DNA from: Rivularia sp. MS3 | GTDB lineage: Bacteria; Cyanobacteriota; Cyanobacteriia; Cyanobacteriales; Nostocaceae | Direction: 5' to 3' | Length of the DNA stretch: 64,000 bases | Assembly: GCA_019192545.1 (NCBI GenBank) | Contig: JAHCMI010000051.1 | Location: forward strand, 1-64,000 | In this document: positions 18,113 to 26,534 of the stretch, in pieces | How the letters are laid out: each line of letters opens with the position of its first letter | How positions within the stretch are numbered: the first letter of the stretch is position 1 | Notes under the pieces: generated by a model | Told to the model about the DNA's origin: nothing | Databases searched by the model: none | Seen by the model: only the letters and a program-made list of their open reading frames with translations | Position numbers and translations under genes: made by a program

Positions 18113-18450
18113 CTCAAATATAAGTTGTTAGTATAATAGTTTTTTAAATACAACCCCAACAACTAAAAGTTAACAGCTAAGTTGACAAAGAGGGATATTG
18201 TTGGGGATTGGTAATATGTAATATGTAATGGGGCATTGGGCATTGGGCATTAGGAACTGGCATTGAATTGAAAGATTTAGAACTTATTTAAAAGTTAGAA
18301 ATTCTGTATATTTATTCTCTGCATTTTAAAGGCAGTACAACCACAATCGTCGTTCCTATAGCAAAATGCTTTGCTGCCGGTACCTTGCTAAATATATATT
18401 TATATATATATTCCGATGCGTCATGCCCTATGCCCATACCTTATTAACCA
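18113..18450. other. nblS-purD intergenic region with STRR
   Basis: 338 bp. It holds the tandem repeat GTAATATGTAATATGTAATG then GGGCATTGGGCATTGGGCATT at about 18211-18252, and a second block of CCCATTATTCATTACTC type at 18425-18470 that reaches the purD stop. No clear terminator; nblS may have its own promoter here. Confidence 0.5.
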
Positions 18451-19728
18451 CTACCCATTATTCATTACTCGATGTCCGATATCTCGGCGATAATACATGC
18501 CCTCAAAGTGAATTTTTTCAATACCGGCATATGCTAATTGCAAGGCTTGCTTGAAGTTATTTCCGACTCCAGTTACATTTAAAACCCGACCTCCATCTGT
18601 AATTAACTGTTGCTTTAACTCGGTTCCAGCATTAAAGACTGTGACTCCTGTTGCCTCTGCCTCGTCAATACCTGTAATTACTTTACCTTTTTCATAAGCT
18701 CCGGGATATCCACCAGAAGCAGCAACTATGGTAGCCGCAGTTCCTTGTTTCCATTCGATAGGCGGCATTTCCTCTAACCGCTGCTCAATACAGGCAAGCA
18801 TTAATTCTTCTAAAGGCGTTTCTAAGAGTGGTAATACCACTTGGGTTTCTGGGTCGCCAAAACGACAGTTAAATTCCAAAACTTTGAATTCACCCGTGGT
18901 TGTTACCATTAGCCCAGCATAAAGTACGCCTCGGTAATCAATATTTTTAGCTTTTAGGGCATTTATAGTTTTATTTAAAACTTGTTTTTGAACTCGCTCC
19001 ATTAAATTCACGGTGGCAATAGGTGTTGGTGCGTAGGCTCCCATTCCACCTGTATTTTCTCCGGTGTCTCCTTCACCGATACGTTTGTGATCTTGGGCTG
19101 GTAATAAAGCTCTAATCGTTAAACCATCCGTCAAAGCTAAAACAGATACTTCTTGTCCGGTTAAACATTCTTCAATAACTACGAATTCCCCAGCACTGCC
19201 AAACTGACCGTTAAATATAGCTTCAACCGCCTCTACTGCTTGATTTAAGCTTGTGGCGACAGTAACACCCTTACCTGCTGCTAAACCATCAGCTTTGATG
19301 ACAATGGGTACCCCGTGGTTTTTGATATAGCTTTTTGCAGGGGCTGCTCGATTAAATACCGCACTATTAGCAGTCGGAATATTAGCTTCGAGCATAAGAC
19401 TTTTTGCCCATGCTTTGCTTGCTTCTATCTGCGCTCCTGCTTTTGTCGGGCCAAATACTTTTAGCCCTTTTGACTGTAGATAATCGGTAATTCCTTTTGC
19501 TAAAGGTACTTCTGGCCCTACAACTACTAAATTGATATCTTCTTGTAGAGCAAAATTACTTATCCCCTCGAAATCATCTACCTGTAAAGAAATATTTTTA
19601 CAGCGATTCAAACTAGCCGTACCACCATTCCCCGGTACGCAGACAACTTGCTCAACTTGGCTTGATTGAAGAAGTTTCCAAGCCAGAGCATGTTCTCTTC
19701 CTCCACTACCTACAACTAAAATTTTCAC
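18451..19728 (-). CDS. purD: phosphoribosylamine--glycine ligase
   Basis: 425-aa GARS enzyme of de novo purine synthesis: joins phosphoribosylamine and glycine with ATP. N-terminal Rossmann-like motif LVVGSGGREHALAWKL, ATP-grasp region with IKADGLAAGKG, and the signature FNCRFGDPETQ near residue 285. Length is normal. The start is a GTG, supported by GAGGATAATAA upstream. It precedes nblS on the same strand. Confidence 0.95.
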   Translation of the reverse strand: MKILVVGSGGREHALAWKLLQSSQVEQVVCVPGNGGTASLNRCKNISLQVDDFEGISNFALQEDINLVVVGPEVPLAKGITDYLQSKGLKVFGPTKAGAQIEASKAWAKSLMLEANIPTANSAVFNRAAPAKSYIKNHGVPIVIKADGLAAGKGVTVATSLNQAVEAVEAIFNGQFGSAGEFVVIEECLTGQEVSVLALTDGLTIRALLPAQDHKRIGEGDTGENTGGMGAYAPTPIATVNLMERVQKQVLNKTINALKAKNIDYRGVLYAGLMVTTTGEFKVLEFNCRFGDPETQVVLPLLETPLEELMLACIEQRLEEMPPIEWKQGTAATIVAASGGYPGAYEKGKVITGIDEAEATGVTVFNAGTELKQQLITDGGRVLNVTGVGNNFKQALQLAYAGIEKIHFEGMYYRRDIGHRVMNNG

Positions 19729-20154
19729 TTATTATCCTCGAAGTCACCTTGATGATGGGGAGCATCCTAGATATTTGGATTCATAAATGCTTTATGAAGG
19801 AGCATATATCTTGTTTGCTCTAAATATCGAGGGAACTAAATGTCCCCGATGATGCATTTTATTTTTTTCACCAATTTTAATACTTATCGAGGTTTAACGG
19901 TATGCCTTCGATCTTGGATTTGGGGAATTCAGAATTTCTTTTGTCGCTTTATAAGATTACCAATGCTTGGGAAGGGCAGGGGGTAGAAAAAATTTATACC
20001 CGTCATATTTAATGAAAACGAGTAATAGTACTTCACCACATTCATTTTGATGACTTGATAAGACTCCTGCTCCGGTTGGGTGAAGCGTGTCCGATAGGAC
20101 ATAGCGCAACCCATCATCCGAGTTGGGTTACACTGCGTTTCACCCAACCTACTA

Positions 20155-20278
20155 GTCTGTCTCGTTAATTCTGATGGGCATATCGTAAATATAAAAAATA
20201 TTTTCTTCCCCCACTCCCCCACTCTCCCCCTCTCCCCCTCCCTGCCTTCACCCGTCAATTTTAATAAAAACGAGTACT
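20155..20278. mobile_element. pyrimidine-core MITE-like repeat, full copy
   Basis: Reads AGTCTGTCTCGTTAATTCTG ... CCCCCACTCTCCCC ... CCGTCAATTTTAATAAAAAC. It is nearly identical, in reverse orientation, to 35917-36054, including the non-repetitive spacer CATATCGTAAATATAAAAAA. Confidence 0.75.
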
Positions 20279-20460
20279 ATTTATTCTTCCCTTGCCCTAT
20301 AATTTTTCAAAAAACATCAGCACTTCTACTACATTTTTCTCGAATGAACTTGATTAGCTCGTAATTTTATGGATAAAAATATAATTTTTTATAGATATAA
20401 ATACGGAGATTTAAAAAATATGTTTCTATTATCTATAATGTGTAAAAAAAAGTTTCCAAA

Positions 20461-20474
20461 GTAGTGGCAACTAC
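20461..20474 (+). promoter_or_regulatory. candidate NtcA-binding site
   Basis: GTAGTGGCAACTAC fits GTA-N8-TAC exactly and is also a 5-bp inverted repeat. It lies 61 bp before the epimerase ATG. No good TAN3T box is found at the usual 22-24 nt spacing, so regulation by nitrogen status is only a possibility. Confidence 0.35.
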
Positions 20475-20534
20475 CTGTCTATAAGGATTAACCTGTGAAT
20501 ACTGAGTTAAGAAAATATCTAAATATTTAGAGAC

Positions 20535-21482
20535 ATGACTAAAAATATCGTTACTGGTGTTGCAGGTTTCATCGGTTCCCATATAGCAGAAACTCTTTTA
20601 AAAAAAGGAGAAGAAGTAATTGGCATAGATGAATTCAACGATTATTACGACCCTTTATTTAAAAACAAAAATGTAACATTTTTACGAACCTATAACAATT
20701 TTGAATTAATTGAAGCAGATATTCAGTTTGTAGACTGGAGTTCTTTGTTAAAAGACGTTGACGTAGTTTACCATCAGGCAGCCCAAGCAGGGGTAAGGGC
20801 AAGCTGGGGGCAAGGTTTCCGTTTTTACACAGAACGTAATATCAGCGCTACTCAAGTTTTGTTAGAAGCAGCAAAAGACGCAAAGAATTTAAAAAGGTTG
20901 GTTTACGCTTCTACATCGAGCGTCTACGGCGATGCGGAAACTTTACCCACAAGCGAATTAATTTGTCCTAAACCAGTGTCACCCTATGGGATCACTAAGT
21001 TAGCCGCAGAAAGATTATGCGGACTTTATCACAAAAACTTTGGCGTACCTTTTGTAGCGTTGCGTTATTTTACAGTTTACGGGCCTCGTCAGCGTCCGGA
21101 TATGGCTTTTCACAAATTTTATAAAGCTGTAATCGATGATGAAGCGATTCCAGTTTACGGTGATGGATTGCAAACCCGAGATTTTACTTTTGTCAGCGAT
21201 GCGGTTGCCGCTAATTTAGCTGCTGCTACGGTAGATGATGCTGTTGGTGAAATATTTAATATTGGTGGCGGCAGTAGGGTTGTTTTAAAAGAAGTCTTGG
21301 AAACAATGGAAGAAATTGTCGGTAAACCCATCAAGAGAAACCATATTGAAAAAGCGATGGGGGATGCTCGTCATACTGCTGCGGATGTGAGTAAAGCAAA
21401 GCGGATTTTGGGTTATCAACCTCAAGTTAGTTTGAGAGAAGGTTTGACTAGGGAATGGCAATGGGTGAAAGGGATTTACTAA
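20535..21482 (+). CDS. NAD-dependent sugar-nucleotide epimerase/dehydratase
   Basis: 315-aa extended short-chain dehydrogenase, probably a UDP-glucose/UDP-glucuronate 4-epimerase-like enzyme supplying sugars for cell-surface polysaccharide. Visible: TGVAGFIGSHI (NAD-binding GxxGxxG), the catalytic Ser/Thr stretch YASTSSVYGDAE, YGITK (catalytic Tyr and Lys), RYFTVYGPRQRPDMA and a C-terminal LGYQPQVSLREGL. RPDMA and the length favour the UDP-glucuronate epimerase branch, but the substrate is not certain. Single gene. Confidence 0.85.
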   Translation: MTKNIVTGVAGFIGSHIAETLLKKGEEVIGIDEFNDYYDPLFKNKNVTFLRTYNNFELIEADIQFVDWSSLLKDVDVVYHQAAQAGVRASWGQGFRFYTERNISATQVLLEAAKDAKNLKRLVYASTSSVYGDAETLPTSELICPKPVSPYGITKLAAERLCGLYHKNFGVPFVALRYFTVYGPRQRPDMAFHKFYKAVIDDEAIPVYGDGLQTRDFTFVSDAVAANLAAATVDDAVGEIFNIGGGSRVVLKEVLETMEEIVGKPIKRNHIEKAMGDARHTAADVSKAKRILGYQPQVSLREGLTREWQWVKGIY

Positions 21483-21914
21483 TTAATAGATTTTTTGGTG
21501 TTGCTTTTAGCGAAGCTAGCAATATAAAAGTATGAATAGCCCCCTAACCCCCAACTTCCAAGCAAAAGAGAACTAAAGGAGATTTACGCGGCATACTATG
21601 ACAGAAAAAAATAAATTCTGCTTTTCAATTGGGCAACGTCAATTTTTTCATCAGTAATTATTAATGTAGAGACGTTGCAGTGCAGCGTCTCTTTTAATCA
21701 GGAATGGTCGCAATTGTCATAATATCCGACTGGTGCCCTACATTGCTGGGTGAAAGAAGGAAGTAGTAATAAGTAAGTAGGATAGCCGACTTACTTATTT
21801 TGGGTAAAAAATAGGGAATAGGGAACAGCTAAGAATTATTTAACTCAAGGGAATTATGAAATAATTTTGTGTAAGTACTTACAGTTTTTGATTTTTGCCA
21901 AACTAATTAGCTAA
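21483..21914. other. intergenic repeats
   Basis: Contains GTAGAGACGTTGCAGTGCAGCGTCTC (about 21665-21691, an inverted repeat common in Nostocales), the CAGGAATGG repeat at 21699, and short AGTAGTAATAAGTAAGTAGG runs. No gene seen. Confidence 0.5.
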
Positions 21915-22274
21915 TTAGGTCTCTGCTGCAATTGTGGCATCTATGGCAGTTAATTCATCTATAAATGATGAATTTTCTAATAAATCTTCAGCGCTGAACT
22001 CATAAGCATTATCATATTTTACTTCTAGAGTAAACGTGATAAAAACTCCGTTATCTAACTGAGTAGTTACCTCGAAAGAAGCAGTTTTCAATAGTTTTAT
22101 TTCATTAAGCTCATTATTAATTAGTTCAGCTTTGGATACGCCAAAACTTGATGCAAAACTTTCGCCTTCGTTGATAGTATCTATATTACCTGTTCGATTT
22201 GTTTGAATGAATTCAAGAATAGTTGGCTGTTCTACATAATTGTTTGGGAATTCTCCATTAGAAATAGAAGTCAT
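21915..22274 (-). CDS. orphan acidic hypothetical protein
   Basis: 119 aa, acidic (many Glu/Asp, few Lys/Arg), no Cys, no membrane helix. The middle (ASFEVTTQLDNGVFITFTLE) predicts beta strands; the C-terminus is Ala/Thr/Glu-rich (AIDATIAAET). An AGAATTACAGC stretch precedes the ATG without a strong Shine-Dalgarno. I do not recognise a family. It is isolated between repeat-rich gaps. Confidence 0.5.
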   Translation of the reverse strand: MTSISNGEFPNNYVEQPTILEFIQTNRTGNIDTINEGESFASSFGVSKAELINNELNEIKLLKTASFEVTTQLDNGVFITFTLEVKYDNAYEFSAEDLLENSSFIDELTAIDATIAAET

Positions 22275-22852
22275 TGCTGTAATTCTCCAAGATTATATGT
22301 TGAGAGCATGTTTATATTGCTCTGCTTTGTTATCCCTATAACTTCTATGGGCTAATGTTGCGTAGAATTATGCAAAAACAGACTAAATATTCTTTATAGT
22401 TAAGATTTTGTACCACTCATATTATGTGCGTTAAATCAACTGTCATTGCGAGTGAAACGAAGCAATAGCAGTGATTGGGATTGCTTCCCTTCGCTTGCAA
22501 AAATATATTATGGGTGATTCACCGGACATCATATCACTATGCACAGCTTCCCATAGCCTTCAAGGTAGAATCTGGAAACCAATAATTTACAAGCTTTTAT
22601 AGCGAATTTCAGTTGAGTTTGTATTACACCCAAATGAAAACCGCTATATTCTCTAACTCTCTTTGTTCGGAGCGTGACAATTTTCTAACTGGTCTAATTG
22701 TATTGACCAAAATATACCGATTAGACGCAAATTAGGATATGACAATTGTGATTGTGGTATCAATATTAGCTATAAATTAGTAAATAAAATTTTTAGATTG
22801 AAGAATTAATTAGAGAAAATATGCTGCCAATCTAAAAAGGAATAAATTAAAA
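22275..22852. other. intergenic region with two dispersed repeats
   Basis: Holds GTCATTGCGAGTGAAACGAAGCAAT (22442-22498) and the short TATAGCG element at 22598-22648. The remaining sequence is AT-rich with no gene. Confidence 0.5.
22598..22648. mobile_element. TATAGCGG-type MITE-like element, short copy
   Basis: 51 bp bounded by TATAGCGAATTTCAGTTGAG and CAAATGAAAACCGCTATA, which are inverted repeats. The longer relative is at 58591-58718. Confidence 0.6.
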
Positions 22853-23329
22853 ATGGTTTGCAATCAAGAGTTAATATCAGAATTTCCCAGAGCAAAAGTT
22901 TCTTATATACCCGAGGACAATACATGGATTTTAGAAGAAGAATATTGTTATGAGGACAAGATTAAAGGAACCAAAATTTTATTGCATAAAGGTTTCAGCT
23001 TTGATTTATCTTCAATCCCCAGATTTTTATGGATAATTTGCGGAACACACGAGCTATCCCTTGAAGCACCATTAATTCATGATTTTATGTACATGAGTAA
23101 AGGTGGTAAAAAAATGTATTTCAATCAAAAAGTAATATTAGGAGATATTGAAACTAAAGGAATTCTTTATTCTAGAAAAGAAGCTGATGAACTATTTAGA
23201 AAAATGATGCAAGAAGCTCGCGTGCGTAAGTGGCGCAGATTCTTTGGTTATATGGGTGTTAAGTTATTTGGTTCGATGTATTGGAAGCCAGGTAAGAAGG
23301 TGGTTGATAATTTGACTGTGTCCTGTTAA
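22853..23329 (+). CDS. DUF1353 family protein
   Basis: 158 aa. The family, also found in phages, has the pattern seen here: a hydrophobic GFSFDLSSIPRFLW, a conserved HD in PLIHDFMY, then SRKEADELFRKMM and a Trp/Arg-rich end. The role in the family is unknown; the spaced His and Asp suggest a hydrolase-like site, which is inference. AAAGGAAT lies before the ATG. It stands alone, with no other phage gene nearby. Confidence 0.8.
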   Translation: MVCNQELISEFPRAKVSYIPEDNTWILEEEYCYEDKIKGTKILLHKGFSFDLSSIPRFLWIICGTHELSLEAPLIHDFMYMSKGGKKMYFNQKVILGDIETKGILYSRKEADELFRKMMQEARVRKWRRFFGYMGVKLFGSMYWKPGKKVVDNLTVSC

Positions 23330-23476
23330 CTAATGATTATTAATTATTCTTTTGATTGAGAAGATTATTAATAAGAATTTGTAGAGAATATTTAAAATTA
23401 CCTAAGTTAAATATTAAACCTACCTTACGGTAGGCTTTGTATGTATAGGCGAGTTAATCGGGTTTAAAAACACACC

Positions 23477-26320
23477 TTACTTATTATCTTCATTCACTGT
23501 CTGCTTTAATGTCTGCAATAATTCATACTCGTTGTAGGGTTTAGTTAAATATACTGCTGCTCCTAACTGCATTGCTAGCTGGCGATATTTTCCGGTGGTG
23601 CGGGAGCTTAACATGATGACGGGAATATTTTGCAGATTTTCTTGAGACTTGAGACGGATAAGAAAGTTGTAACCATCGAGGCGAGGCATTTCGATATCAC
23701 AAATTATGCTTTCTACTTCTAAGCCACTTTGTAATTTAATCAGTGCGTCTTGTCCGTCTTTTGCTTGTTCTACAAAATATCCGGCTCTTTCAAGGGTTAG
23801 TGCTAAAAAGCGCCGCACGTTGATGGAATCGTCAACTATTAATATAGATTTTTTACTGGTTTTAGGTGATAGAAATGCAGTTGAAGATAAAGGTTGAGAG
23901 TTAGAATTTAAAGTATCCTTTTTTGCAATTACATTTAATAGCTGTGCCGAACTTACTAAGGGAACAATACGACCGTTATCTAAAATAGTGCAGTTATTAA
24001 ATCCTTCTGGTAAAGGGATGCTGCCTTCTACTCGACGAATGGCTACTTCTTGTTCGTCCCAACAGCGGTCTGCTTTGATTGCAATTAATTTATTGCCAGT
24101 ACCGATAATTAATACTATTTTGTCTTCTATTCTCGGTGGAATTTCTTGGATTGATGAGGTAGAACGAATATTATTAAAATGCAAATAATGGCTGATATTA
24201 ATTAACTCCACTAAGGAATCGTGCCAGTTAATTAATTCACCATTTGAGCCTGGTAAAATCTGCTGATTTTCTAATAGACATATTTCGTGTATTGCCTCGG
24301 TAGGAAAAGCTAAGGGTATGCCGTTGCTTTCCACTAAAACGATTCTGGCAACAGAAAGTGTAAAGGGAACTGATAGAGTAAAAGTAGTTCCTTTGCCACA
24401 GATGGAATCAACTGTTATTTCTCCATTAATTAGTTCGAGATTGTTACGAACTACGTCCATACCGACACCACGCCCGGATAATGTCGTGACTTGCTCGGAT
24501 GTACTAAATCCAGGTTCAAAAATCAAACTTAATAAATCGTCGTCGCTGGCATTCGCTAACATTTGGGCATCTAAACCCATCTTTTGTGCCCGATTGCGAA
24601 TCTTTTCTATGGGTATGCCGTTGCCGTCGTCACTGATGGTAATAATAGTGCGATCGCCTTTATGAACTGTTTTGATTGCGATTAGCCCCTGTTGAAGTTT
24701 TCCGGCTGCAATTCTAGTTTGATTATCTTCGATTCCATGATCGAAAGCGTTTCTAAGCAAATGCATTAAAGGTTCGTTTAAGGCTTCTAATATACCCCGC
24801 TCCATCAAGGTATCTGCACCTTCGATTTGTAAGCGAACGTTTTTACCATATTCTGCATTTAAATTGTGCAAAGCTCTGGGTAGACGCTCTAATATTTCGG
24901 AAAGGGGGCGCATCCGAACTTTAGTTAGAGAGTTTTGAATTTTTCTCGATGTTCTATTGAGAAGATGATTTACTTGTTCTGTATCTTCTAAATTAAGAGT
25001 TATATCGCCAGTAATTTCTTGAATTTTAACTATATTTTCCATCACTGTTTGAGACAGTGTATGCAGTTGGCTATAGCGCTCTAATTCTAAAACATCAAAT
25101 TTATTATTAGAATTACTAGTACCAGGAATATGTTCTGCGGGGTGCCATTCCCAGTTTTTTTTGGTTTGATAATATTTTGGCTTTAAGGTAGATAACTGTA
25201 AGGAAAATTTTTCGTAAGATAAACGCAATTCGTGATTTTCGCGTTCGAGAGTTTTTAAGCGGATAGCAAGATTACGAATTAATTTACTGATTCTTTCTAA
25301 CTGTAATTTTAAAGTATTGCGTCCGATTGTTAGCTCTCCAAATAAATCGTTGATTTGTTCTAGTTGTTTGCTGGGAACTCTTACTGTATGTTCTTGATTG
25401 TCTCTTTTGGTTACAGGGCTAAATTCTGGTGAGCCTTGAATAATTTCTTCTAAATTAGGAGCAAAGTTATTTACTACGTTTAATTCTTGACTAATTGTAA
25501 GTTGATCGCAATTTTTGGCTTTATTATCTTTAATTGTAGTAGGTAAATTATCTACTTGACCTGCAAGCAATAAAATTTGAGTATTTCGCCATGATTGCAA
25601 CCCTAAATTGGCAATTTCTTTAACTTCTGCATCAGAAACGGCAGTAGATAAGCTGTGAATTATTGACTCGCACAGCTTAGTAAAATCTGAAATTTGTAAC
25701 ATTTCCCCTAAGCCGCCTAATTGAGAAGACATTGTTATCATTTCTTCCCGCAGTACAGAAGCATCTTTTTGTTTTAATAAAGATTCCAAACGTTGTAAAT
25801 AAGTTTCAACTTCTGTTTTAAATAATAAAGATGTAATTTCTTGTGGATTGTCTTCCGGAGAAAGAATTGTCATTGCATCTTCTGGAGCCGGTTCTCCCAA
25901 AATCTCGCGTAATTCTTCAAATACCGGGTAACAAAAAGTAGTTATCCACTCTTCATTCACATCATGCCCGACTGATATTGATTCTACAATTTGCCGCAAC
26001 CAATCAATTGCAGACAGCAGTAAACTTTGTAGAGAACTATCAAGTTCTAAAGTATTTTTACTAGTTTTTAAAACTTTAAAAGAATCTTCAAGCAGATGAG
26101 ACAAATTACTTAAAGGATGAAACCCCATAATAGCCGCACCACCTTTAATTGAATGGGCGGCTCGAAGTGCAGCATTAACTTTTTGTAAATCAACTTTACG
26201 ATTATTTTGAGCTTCAGCAATCACATTTTCTAAAGTATTAATATGCTCGGTAGCTTCCTCTAGAAACTGCATTTTTATTTCTAATTCTTTTTGCGAAGAT
26301 ATGTTGTTGGACATGGGCAC
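23477..26320 (-). CDS. hmpE: CheA-type hybrid histidine kinase with receiver domain (HmpE/PilL-like)
   Basis: 947-aa central kinase of a chemotaxis-like pathway controlling type IV pilus motility in cyanobacteria. Domains: Hpt with phosphorylatable His56 (AAHSIKGGAA); a second helical region about 165-260; P3 dimerisation; P4 ATPase (LLRNAFDHGIED, SDDGNGIPI, STSEQVTTLSGRGVGMDVV); P5 CheW-like; C-terminal receiver about 820-940 (LIVDDSINVRRF, CDIEMPRLDG, LTKPY). There is no CheB or CheR nearby. Last gene of the five-gene minus-strand operon. Symbol assigned by operon order and domain match to the Nostoc hmp locus. Confidence 0.85.
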   Translation of the reverse strand: MPMSNNISSQKELEIKMQFLEEATEHINTLENVIAEAQNNRKVDLQKVNAALRAAHSIKGGAAIMGFHPLSNLSHLLEDSFKVLKTSKNTLELDSSLQSLLLSAIDWLRQIVESISVGHDVNEEWITTFCYPVFEELREILGEPAPEDAMTILSPEDNPQEITSLLFKTEVETYLQRLESLLKQKDASVLREEMITMSSQLGGLGEMLQISDFTKLCESIIHSLSTAVSDAEVKEIANLGLQSWRNTQILLLAGQVDNLPTTIKDNKAKNCDQLTISQELNVVNNFAPNLEEIIQGSPEFSPVTKRDNQEHTVRVPSKQLEQINDLFGELTIGRNTLKLQLERISKLIRNLAIRLKTLERENHELRLSYEKFSLQLSTLKPKYYQTKKNWEWHPAEHIPGTSNSNNKFDVLELERYSQLHTLSQTVMENIVKIQEITGDITLNLEDTEQVNHLLNRTSRKIQNSLTKVRMRPLSEILERLPRALHNLNAEYGKNVRLQIEGADTLMERGILEALNEPLMHLLRNAFDHGIEDNQTRIAAGKLQQGLIAIKTVHKGDRTIITISDDGNGIPIEKIRNRAQKMGLDAQMLANASDDDLLSLIFEPGFSTSEQVTTLSGRGVGMDVVRNNLELINGEITVDSICGKGTTFTLSVPFTLSVARIVLVESNGIPLAFPTEAIHEICLLENQQILPGSNGELINWHDSLVELINISHYLHFNNIRSTSSIQEIPPRIEDKIVLIIGTGNKLIAIKADRCWDEQEVAIRRVEGSIPLPEGFNNCTILDNGRIVPLVSSAQLLNVIAKKDTLNSNSQPLSSTAFLSPKTSKKSILIVDDSINVRRFLALTLERAGYFVEQAKDGQDALIKLQSGLEVESIICDIEMPRLDGYNFLIRLKSQENLQNIPVIMLSSRTTGKYRQLAMQLGAAVYLTKPYNEYELLQTLKQTVNEDNK

Positions 26321-26374
26321 TGGAGATGGGGAGAGGGGGAAGGGGAGAGGGGGAGGAGAGGGAATACAATTATT

Positions 26375-26534
26375 AACTCGCTATTTATTACTCATAACTT
26401 TTAATTCCTAAATTGTAACTTTTAATAATTAACTGATAACTACTCATTCCTAACTGTTCACTGATAACTGCTCACTGTTAACTGTTCACTGATGATCCAC
26501 ACCCTCCGAGTGAACAACTGTTCACTGCTCACTG
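26375..26534. repeat. STRR block with embedded GATCCACACCCTCCG
   Basis: Heptads of ACTGTTC/ACTGCTC/ACTGATA type in the MCP-CheA gap. GATGATCCACACCCTCCGAG (from 26491) interrupts the heptads; the same insert lies in the STRR at 61480. Confidence 0.75.

Larger units (their letters stand above)
19729..20534. other. intergenic region: repeats and epimerase promoter
   Basis: About 800 bp. From 19979 it carries two ends of the pyrimidine-core repeat around an inserted TTGGGTTACACTGCGTTTCACCCAA palindrome (about 20123-20147). 20280-20460 is AT-rich. 20461-20534 holds the candidate NtcA site and the leader of the epimerase gene. The 109-aa ORF drawn across it is repeat sequence. Confidence 0.5.

Noticed and set aside
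19929-20258. 109-aa minus ORF
   Set aside because: Translation of the pyrimidine-core repeat (GEGREGERGRVGEWG); low complexity.
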